The notes under the pieces were generated by a model, which made no database searches, was not told the DNA's origin, and saw only the letters and a list, made by a program, of their open reading frames with translations. DNA of 64,000 nucleotides, from assembly GCF_001436505.1 (NCBI RefSeq), contig NZ_AYYI01000015.1:1-64000 (forward strand), given 5' to 3'. The position numbers and the translations under genes are program-made. Positions 53,548 to 64,000 of this stretch are shown here, one piece after another (the stretch's first letter is position 1; each line of letters opens with the position of its first letter). The DNA is from Loigolactobacillus rennini DSM 20253 (GTDB lineage Bacteria; Bacillota; Bacilli; Lactobacillales; Lactobacillaceae).

Positions 53548-54749
53548 GATTTCACCTCATCAATTTTTGTCCTGCTTTGTTTAATTTCAGAATGTTCTTT
53601 TTGTGCGCGTTGAATGAATAATTTCAAAACTAGCGGTGCAATTAACGTGGTGATCACTGTCACTACAATCATTGCTGTGTAGTGATTCTGATCGATTAAA
53701 TGTGCGGATAAGGCCACGTTAGCCACAACTAACGCCATTTCACCACGTGATACCATCCCTGCGCCAACAATGTTCGCTTCATTTAAATTCAAACCGAATA
53801 AATGAGCGCCCAATGCACCACCAAATTGTTTGCCAATAATCGCAATAATAATTAATAAGCCAATGAATAACAGATCATGCTGCATACCTTTAAAGGTGAT
53901 GTTCAAACCGATGCTGACAAAGAAAACGGGAATAAAAACCGCATAGCCAATCGGCTCAATTTTCAGGGCTAATTTTTCTTTAAAGCTAGTTTCCGAAATC
54001 GCTAACCCAGCAAAATAAGCCCCGAGCACATCGCTCATCCCTAAACTAACGGCCAACGCTGCAAAGCCAAAACACAAAATTAAAGCAGCGGTGGCAACAT
54101 TTTCACTTGCGTTAAGCTTGTCAAAAAAGCGGAGAAAATAAGGAACAAACCATTTGCCTAAGACCAACATTAAAATAAAGAACAGGATTTTCGGCAATGC
54201 CAAGGCTCCGACAGACTGTGATTGGGCAGCAGCACCCGTGCCAAACAAGCTGACGCAAATGCCTAGTAAAATAACACACATAATGTCATCCGCTACCGCT
54301 GCGCCTAAAATAATGGCCCCTTCGCGGGTGTTCATGTGGTTCATTTCTTTTAAAACCTGAACCGTGATGCTAACCGACGTGGCGCTTAAAATCAGGCCGA
54401 TAAACATCGCCGTTGCCCAAGAAAAGCCAAAGCCCCAAACACAAAGTGCAGCAGCACTTAATGTTGGTAAAATGACGCCTAATGTAGCAACCGTTAACGC
54501 TGGCTTCCAATAACGCATCAATAACCCTAAGTTACCTTCTAGCCCCGCGATAAACATCAAAACAATAACACCGATCTCCGCAAAATAATGGGTAAAACTA
54601 GTAGGTGTCAATAAATGCAACACGGCTGGCCCTGCAAGCACGCCCACCAGTAATTCGCCAATCACACTAGGAAAATTCAAGGTGTTGGATAAATGGGCCC
54701 CCAGTTTAGTCAACACTAAAATTAGAACCAGTTGTACTAAATAACTCAT
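53544..54749 (-). CDS. Na+/H+ antiporter, CPA2 family
   Basis: A 401-residue cation:proton antiporter of the NapA/KefB group with about 12 membrane segments. The conserved substrate motif is seen in GAAVADDIMCVILLG (paired aspartates near residue 155), with VLMFIAGLEGNL near 64 and the C-terminal GMVSRGEMALVVANVALSA. It overlaps both neighbours by 4 bp, so it is firmly in the sialate operon. A role in exporting the sodium brought in by the symporter is a plausible inference. No KTN or RCK regulatory domain is attached. Confidence 0.87.
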   Translation of the reverse strand: MSYLVQLVLILVLTKLGAHLSNTLNFPSVIGELLVGVLAGPAVLHLLTPTSFTHYFAEIGVIVLMFIAGLEGNLGLLMRYWKPALTVATLGVILPTLSAAALCVWGFGFSWATAMFIGLILSATSVSITVQVLKEMNHMNTREGAIILGAAVADDIMCVILLGICVSLFGTGAAAQSQSVGALALPKILFFILMLVLGKWFVPYFLRFFDKLNASENVATAALILCFGFAALAVSLGMSDVLGAYFAGLAISETSFKEKLALKIEPIGYAVFIPVFFVSIGLNITFKGMQHDLLFIGLLIIIAIIGKQFGGALGAHLFGLNLNEANIVGAGMVSRGEMALVVANVALSAHLIDQNHYTAMIVVTVITTLIAPLVLKLFIQRAQKEHSEIKQSRTKIDEVKS

Positions 54750-55495
54750 GATGACGCCTGCTGTTTGAGAACATCATTAACTAGCTTAATCTGCTGCGGT
54801 AGTTCTGCTGGTGCAATCGCATATTCCAAAAAAACAGGAATTTGCGGTGTTAATTGTTGCAGCAGTGACCGCCAGTCAGTGGTTCCGTCACCTAATAAAA
54901 CTGTTTCTTTTTGCTTAATGTCTTTTAAATGGAAAACCGTAATAAAATTCTGTAACTGTTGAAAAGCAGCTTCTGGCTGCTGGTCAATCCAGTACCAGTT
55001 ACCAGCATCAAAGGTATAAGCTAACGGCAATCGTTGTTGCCGGCACCAAGTTAAGTTTTGGTGCATGGTTGCTAAAGTACCATCCGCATTCGGTTGATTT
55101 TCAATGGTAACTTGAATGCCGCTTGCTTCAATCTGTTCTTTTAACGCTGTCACTACGGCTACATTTTTAGCCGCAGTAGTTAAGGTGCCAAAACTATACT
55201 TTAAAGCTTTAACGCCGCAGTCTCTAGCTAACGTTAAGTGTGCTGCTAAATTAGGGTTCACACCCGCTTCAGTAAACAAAGTGTCCGGTACGGAATAATA
55301 AAGTGTCCAATGTTGTTGCTGACACAAGGTCGCAATGTTGCTTAATTCTTGCTGTCGTGTTGCGGAATCAAAAAACTCACCGCGGACTTCGACAGCGTTG
55401 ATATCCGTGCCGACTAATTTTTGTAAACAAGTTAATTGACTAGTGCCCTTTTGCAATTCAGATAAAAAAACTGCTGTGTTAATCGCAACTTGCAC
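54746..55495 (-). CDS. TIM-barrel sugar phosphate isomerase/epimerase-like protein
   Basis: A 249-residue xylose-isomerase-like TIM-barrel protein, first gene of the five-gene operon. Ligand-like residues are VTIENQPNA (Glu), YTFDAGNWYW (Asp), VFHLKDI (His, Lys/Asp), and PVFLEYAIAP (Glu). The start is GTG at 55495, with AAAGGTGG 7 nt upstream; an earlier TTG precedes that site and is rejected. Its substrate is unknown; a sialate or N-acetylhexosamine epimerase or hydrolase-type activity is only suggested by the neighbours. Stop and antiporter start overlap by 4 bp. Confidence 0.78.
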   Translation of the reverse strand: MQVAINTAVFLSELQKGTSQLTCLQKLVGTDINAVEVRGEFFDSATRQQELSNIATLCQQQHWTLYYSVPDTLFTEAGVNPNLAAHLTLARDCGVKALKYSFGTLTTAAKNVAVVTALKEQIEASGIQVTIENQPNADGTLATMHQNLTWCRQQRLPLAYTFDAGNWYWIDQQPEAAFQQLQNFITVFHLKDIKQKETVLLGDGTTDWRSLLQQLTPQIPVFLEYAIAPAELPQQIKLVNDVLKQQASS

Positions 55496-55524
55496 AGTAA
55501 AACCACCTTTCAAAAATTACAGAC

Positions 55525-55612
55525 AAAAAAACCACTACTAAGAAAACGTAGGCTATGAGTCCAATGGTACCCAAAATGGGAACAGAACGGACTATAGCTA
55601 CATTTTTAGTAG
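55525..55612 (-). terminator. Leader hairpin with T-run, candidate attenuator
   Basis: On the minus strand CTACTAA (55606-55612) opens a long stem that closes with TTAGTAG (55535-55541). Internal helices GTAG/CTAC, CTAT/ATAG, AGTCC/GGACT and CCCA/TGGG are stacked inside. A run of seven T residues (55525-55531) follows. It lies between the operon promoter and the first gene, so it would act as a leader terminator or attenuator. It could also stop readthrough from nanK. Confidence 0.75.
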
Positions 55613-55639
55613 CGGTTGAATTTTTTGAAAGATTATTAC
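55611..55639. promoter_or_regulatory. 29-bp operator-like element, copy 1
   Basis: AGCGGTTGAATT - 8 variable bases - GATTATTAC. The same 12 + 9 conserved bases with equal spacing recur at 56761-56789 before nanA. This copy lies just downstream of the -10 box of the five-gene operon, where a repressor would block initiation. Confidence 0.7.
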
Positions 55640-55645
55640 GTCATA

Positions 55646-55682
55646 AATATAGCATATAAAATTCTGGTTGTAAACGCTTTAT
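55646..55682 (-). promoter_or_regulatory. Promoter of the five-gene sialate operon with cre-like site
   Basis: On the minus strand TTTACA (55669-55674) and TATATT (55646-55651) are 17 bp apart. The -35 box is inside ATAAAGCGTTTACA (55669-55682), which matches the CcpA cre palindrome at most positions. Catabolite repression and local repression would combine here. Confidence 0.65.
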
Positions 55683-55687
55683 AAAAA

Positions 55688-56548
55688 TTAATTAATCAAA
55701 CCAGCTGCAGCACCATAAAGCTGTGCCTTGTCCGCAAGGGTAGCAACCTTTAACTGTGTCTGGCATAAATTAGGCGGTAAGATTGGCTTTAATTGTTGTT
55801 TAAGCAAGGTTAATAAAAAGTCGCCTTGCTGAGAAACCGCACCACCGATCAAAAGCACTTCTGGGTCAAAAAGTAGCATGATCTGTGCCAAACCAGCAGC
55901 TACCTGGGCCGCCCAAGCCTTAATCACGTTTAAATACGTGGTTTCGCCTTGACGAGCACGAGCAAAAGCTTCTGGTACACTGATTTTAAGCGGCTTTAAC
56001 GTAGCTTCCAACGCTAAAGTTGAGGCCCGTTGTTCATAATTTGTCTGCGTTTTAACATCAAATAATGTGTACCCTAATGAGTTGGCCGTTGCGTGCGCAC
56101 CATTAAGTAATTGGCTCTGATTCAGATACGCACCACCAATACCAGTTCCTAAAGCTACACAATAAACAGCGTCCGCTTTTTGCACACTTCCCGCCAGCTG
56201 CTCGCCTAGTAGCGCTGCATCCACATCATTAACCACGGAAACTGGTAGTTGCGTTTGCGCTTTTAATGCAGCTTTAATCGGTGTCCCTTGATAGTCGGCA
56301 ATGGTGGGGCCGGCATACTGAATCCCACCATCTGCACCCACAATGCCTGCTGTACTGACACCAATGCCAGCTAATTCATGATTTTGCTGATAATTAGCAC
56401 TTAACCGTTTTAATTGGGCTAAAATGTGGCCATTATGGTTATGTTCCGTAGAACAACGCTGGCAATCGTGTAACTTTAAATCCTGACTCAATAACCCATA
56501 TTTGATGGTTGTTCCGCCAACATCAAACACTAAATATTCTTTTGCCAT
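55688..56548 (-). CDS. nanK: ROK family N-acetylmannosamine kinase
   Basis: A 286-residue ROK kinase. ATP-binding segments are VFDVGGTTIKYGLL at the N-terminus and VALGTGIGGAYL near residue 135; the catalytic aspartate is in VVNDVDAALLGE near 105. The zinc-binding cysteine cluster typical of many ROK proteins is absent (the region reads ANSLGYTLFDVKTQTNYEQR). With nanA and nanE adjacent it is assigned to N-acetylmannosamine phosphorylation rather than glucose. It has its own candidate promoter (TTGCGC-N17-TATTAT, near 56600) and is 139 bp upstream of the five-gene operon on the same strand. Confidence 0.85.
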   Translation of the reverse strand: MAKEYLVFDVGGTTIKYGLLSQDLKLHDCQRCSTEHNHNGHILAQLKRLSANYQQNHELAGIGVSTAGIVGADGGIQYAGPTIADYQGTPIKAALKAQTQLPVSVVNDVDAALLGEQLAGSVQKADAVYCVALGTGIGGAYLNQSQLLNGAHATANSLGYTLFDVKTQTNYEQRASTLALEATLKPLKISVPEAFARARQGETTYLNVIKAWAAQVAAGLAQIMLLFDPEVLLIGGAVSQQGDFLLTLLKQQLKPILPPNLCQTQLKVATLADKAQLYGAAAGLIN

Positions 56549-56721
56549 GAAATTTCAACTCAATTCTTTTAAGTTTTAAACGACTTAAATGCGATGATTA
56601 AAACGCTAACATAATAGCATGGAATCATTTAAAGCGCAAAGAGTAAATTTTTTAAATTTAATTTAAGCTTATTATAGTCAGGTTGTTTACATCAAACGAA
56701 AATTATTACCGAAAATAAAAC
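56549..56721. promoter_or_regulatory. Divergent nanK/nanA promoter region
   Basis: Contains a minus-strand promoter for nanK (TTGCGC-N17-TATTAT) and a cre-like TGTTAGCGTTTTAA just downstream of it. The rest is AT-rich and without a gene. Confidence 0.5.
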
Positions 56722-56789
56722 TTGAAATATATTTTTTCGCAACGTATGCTACAAGGTGTAAGCGGTTGAATTATTGAGATGATTATTAC
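56722..56789 (+). promoter_or_regulatory. nanA promoter and operator-like element, copy 2
   Basis: TTGAAA (56722-56727) and TATGCT (56745-56750) are 17 bp apart. Directly downstream lies the second 29-bp element, AGCGGTTGAATT-N8-GATTATTAC (56761-56789), matching copy 1. A shared regulator for both operons is likely. Confidence 0.7.
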
Positions 56790-56820
56790 AAAATTCATTT
56801 TAAACTAAGGGGCTAAAATC

Positions 56821-57690
56821 ATGAAAAAATTGTATTCTGCTTTAATGACGGCATTTAACGAAGATGGTACCGTCAATTCACAAGGCATTCGCGAAATGGT
56901 CCGTTATAATATTGACGTTAACCACATCGATGGCTTGTACGTCGGTGGTAGTACTGGTGAAGCTTTCATGTTAAGTACAGAAGAAAAGAAATTGATCTTT
57001 AAGACAGCTTTTGATGAAGCTAACGGCGCCATTGATTTAATCGCACAAGTTGGTTCCTTGAACTTATTAGAAGCTAAAGCATTGGCAAAATACGTCACCG
57101 ATTTGGGCTACAAGAAAATTTCTGCCGTAACACCTTTTTATTACAACTTTAAATTTGATGAAATCAAACATTACTATGATGAAATTGTTAAAGATGTCGA
57201 TAACAAATTGATCATCTACTCCATTCCAGCATTAACTGGTGTGGCACTAACCACGGATCAATTTGCTGAATTATTTGAAAATCCAAAAATTATTGGGATC
57301 AAATACACCAACGCTGACTTTTACTTATTAGAACGTGTCCGTAATCGGTTCCCAGATAAATTAATTCTGTCTGGCTTCGATGAAATGTTATTACCTGCTT
57401 TAGCATTAAATGTTGACGGTGCGATCGGTTCCACTTATAATTTAAATGCTAAACGGGCAAAGGCAGAAATGAACGCTTTTGAAGCTGGCGACATCGCTAA
57501 AGCACGGCAGTTGCAAAAAGATAGCAATGATTTAATCACCGCTTTAATTCAAAATGACATTTACCCAAGCTTGAAATTAGTCATGGAAGAAATGGGCATC
57601 CACGCCGGTTACACCAAAGAACCAATGAGCCACCCAACACCAGAAATGAAAGCTGGCGCCAAAGAGATTTACCAAAAATATTTAAAATAG
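56821..57690 (+). CDS. nanA: N-acetylneuraminate lyase
   Basis: Splits N-acetylneuraminate into N-acetylmannosamine and pyruvate. The 289-residue protein is a DHDPS-fold aldolase with sialate-lyase features: YVGGSTGEAFMLSTEEKK near residue 41, tyrosine in LIIYSIPALTG near 137, and the Schiff-base lysine in IIGIKYTNADFYLLERVR near 165 (KYTxxDFY is specific for the sialate lyase branch). It is followed 29 bp later by nanE. Its promoter carries the operator-like element. GGGG precedes the ATG by about 9 nt. Confidence 0.97.
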   Translation: MKKLYSALMTAFNEDGTVNSQGIREMVRYNIDVNHIDGLYVGGSTGEAFMLSTEEKKLIFKTAFDEANGAIDLIAQVGSLNLLEAKALAKYVTDLGYKKISAVTPFYYNFKFDEIKHYYDEIVKDVDNKLIIYSIPALTGVALTTDQFAELFENPKIIGIKYTNADFYLLERVRNRFPDKLILSGFDEMLLPALALNVDGAIGSTYNLNAKRAKAEMNAFEAGDIAKARQLQKDSNDLITALIQNDIYPSLKLVMEEMGIHAGYTKEPMSHPTPEMKAGAKEIYQKYLK

Positions 57691-57719
57691 GATTTTGAAA
57701 TCAGGGAAAGAGAATTCGT

Positions 57720-58415
57720 ATGGGACAAAACACTTTTTTAGAAACCGTTAAGGGAAAATTAATCGTTTCTTGTCAAGCTTTAAAAGACGAACCACTACAC
57801 AGTTCCTTTATCATGTCACGGATGGCATTGGCCGCAAAACAAGCGGGGGCAGCAGCTATTCGTGCCAACTCCGTAGTGGACATTCAGGCAATTCAAGATG
57901 AAGTACACTTACCCATGATTGGCTTGAACAAAGTGGACTATGCAGATTCACCGGTCTACATCACGCCAACTATCAAAGAAATGCGCGCCGTCGCTGCCAC
58001 TGGCGCTGAAGTGGTCGCTTGTGCGGTTACCGGACAGCCACGGCCACATGGCGAAAAACTAAGTGACATTGTTGCGCAAATGCGGCAAGAATTTCCAGAC
58101 ACGTTATTGATGGCTGACACTGCAACCTTAGCCGATGTTAAACAGGCAGACCAACTGGGCTTTGACATCATTGGCACCACGATGCACGGTTATACCCCAG
58201 AAACAGAAGGCCAAAACTTGGCCACTAATGACTTTGCCTATTTGAAAGAAGTTTTAAAAACTGCACAGCATCCGGTGATTGCAGAAGGCAAAGTGGATAC
58301 ACCAGAAAAATTAAAACGGTGCTTAGCACTTGGCTGTCACGCAGTGGTTGTAGGTGGCGCCATCACTCGGCCGTTACAAATTGCACAAAAATTCATTCAT
58401 GCGATTGAAGCTTAA
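57720..58415 (+). CDS. nanE: N-acetylmannosamine-6-phosphate 2-epimerase
   Basis: Converts N-acetylmannosamine 6-phosphate to N-acetylglucosamine 6-phosphate. The 231-residue TIM barrel matches the NanE family: KLIVSCQALKDEPLHSSFIM at the start, AGAAAIRANSV near residue 41, PMIGLNKVDY, LLMADTATLADVKQADQLGF, IIGTTMHGYT, VIAEGKVDTPE and a final VVVGGAITRP phosphate-binding loop. Part of nanA-nanE. Further conversion needs nagA and nagB, which are not in the window. Confidence 0.97.
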   Translation: MGQNTFLETVKGKLIVSCQALKDEPLHSSFIMSRMALAAKQAGAAAIRANSVVDIQAIQDEVHLPMIGLNKVDYADSPVYITPTIKEMRAVAATGAEVVACAVTGQPRPHGEKLSDIVAQMRQEFPDTLLMADTATLADVKQADQLGFDIIGTTMHGYTPETEGQNLATNDFAYLKEVLKTAQHPVIAEGKVDTPEKLKRCLALGCHAVVVGGAITRPLQIAQKFIHAIEA

Positions 58416-58433
58416 AAAGCAGTGGTACGCTTG

Positions 58434-58465
58434 AACTCCCGTCTTTGAGATGGGAGTTATTTTTT
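58434..58465 (+). terminator. Terminator of nanA-nanE
   Basis: AACTCCC (58434-58440) pairs with GGGAGTT (58452-58458), with GTC/GAT inside, followed by ATTTTTT. Confidence 0.85.
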
Positions 58466-58476
58466 ACCCCATAATA

Positions 58477-58517
58477 AAAAATAGCGGATCAGCCGTTCAA
58501 GCTGATTCGCTATTTTT
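58477..58517. terminator. Bidirectional terminator next to camS
   Basis: AAAAATAGCGGATCAGC (58477-58493) pairs with GCTGATTCGCTATTTTT (58501-58517). On the minus strand it serves the pcrA-ligA-camS operon. Confidence 0.88.
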
Positions 58518-58526
58518 GCCAAATGC

Positions 58527-64000
<5,474 letters not shown>

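Overview
The window is chromosomal DNA of a low-to-moderate GC lactic acid bacterium, most likely a member of the Lactobacillaceae. The pcrA-ligA-camS and gatCAB-dagK-rlmD blocks, the metG-tatD-rnmV-rsmA-veg block, the TIGR01440 and GrpB families, the anaerobic sialate and dihydroxyacetone genes and the strong Shine-Dalgarno sites all fit that group. I cannot name the species from sequence alone. The last gene, pcrA, runs off the right edge. No rRNA, tRNA, insertion sequence or CRISPR array was seen.

Layout. 1-6.2 kb: an orphan LysR regulator, then a housekeeping block (veg, rsmA, rnmV, tatD, metG) on the minus strand. 6.2-13.7 kb: a five-gene minus-strand operon (TIM-barrel enzyme, SDR, FMN/FAD flavoprotein, aroE, aroD) divergent from a LysR gene and an MFS transporter. 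It looks like a catabolic or electron-sink module for quinate, shikimate or dehydroshikimate. 13.8-24.9 kb: repair, stress and central genes (tag, DUF72, Rrf2, Nudix, chorismate mutase, sirtuin, DHFR-like, SPFH, TIGR01440, a 40-residue basic protein, a Cof phosphatase, dhaKLM). A 0.7 kb noncoding stretch of duplicated palindromic repeats lies at 19.5-20.2 kb. 25.0-34.7 kb: a PadR/DUF1700/DUF4097 envelope-type operon, two transporters, an M20 amidohydrolase, tenA under a TPP riboswitch, small accessory genes, and a DUF3841 gene broken by an in-frame TGA. 35-44.4 kb: an AT-rich defence island. 44.4-64 kb: rlmD, dagK, gatBAC, then a sialic acid module, then camS, ligA and pcrA.

The defence island is the most striking part. 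It holds a complete type I restriction-modification system (hsdR, hsdM, full-length hsdS), a tyrosine recombinase, and two extra half hsdS genes that converge on each other. Four copies of a 14-bp core (TAAATGATAATTTA) lie at the four half-gene boundaries, alternating in orientation. The arrangement predicts an invertible, phase-variable HsdS. The spare 5' half ends in precisely the short tail that an inversion would create.

The sialic acid module has nanA-nanE on the plus strand and nanK plus a five-gene operon on the minus strand (TIM-barrel enzyme, Na+/H+ antiporter, sodium:solute symporter, two paralogous serine esterases). The nanA promoter and the five-gene promoter share a 29-bp operator-like element just downstream of the -10 box. 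The five-gene operon also has a strong terminator-like hairpin in its leader. NanA and NanE would carry imported sialate to N-acetylglucosamine 6-phosphate with NanK. The later nagA/nagB steps and the regulator are not in the window.
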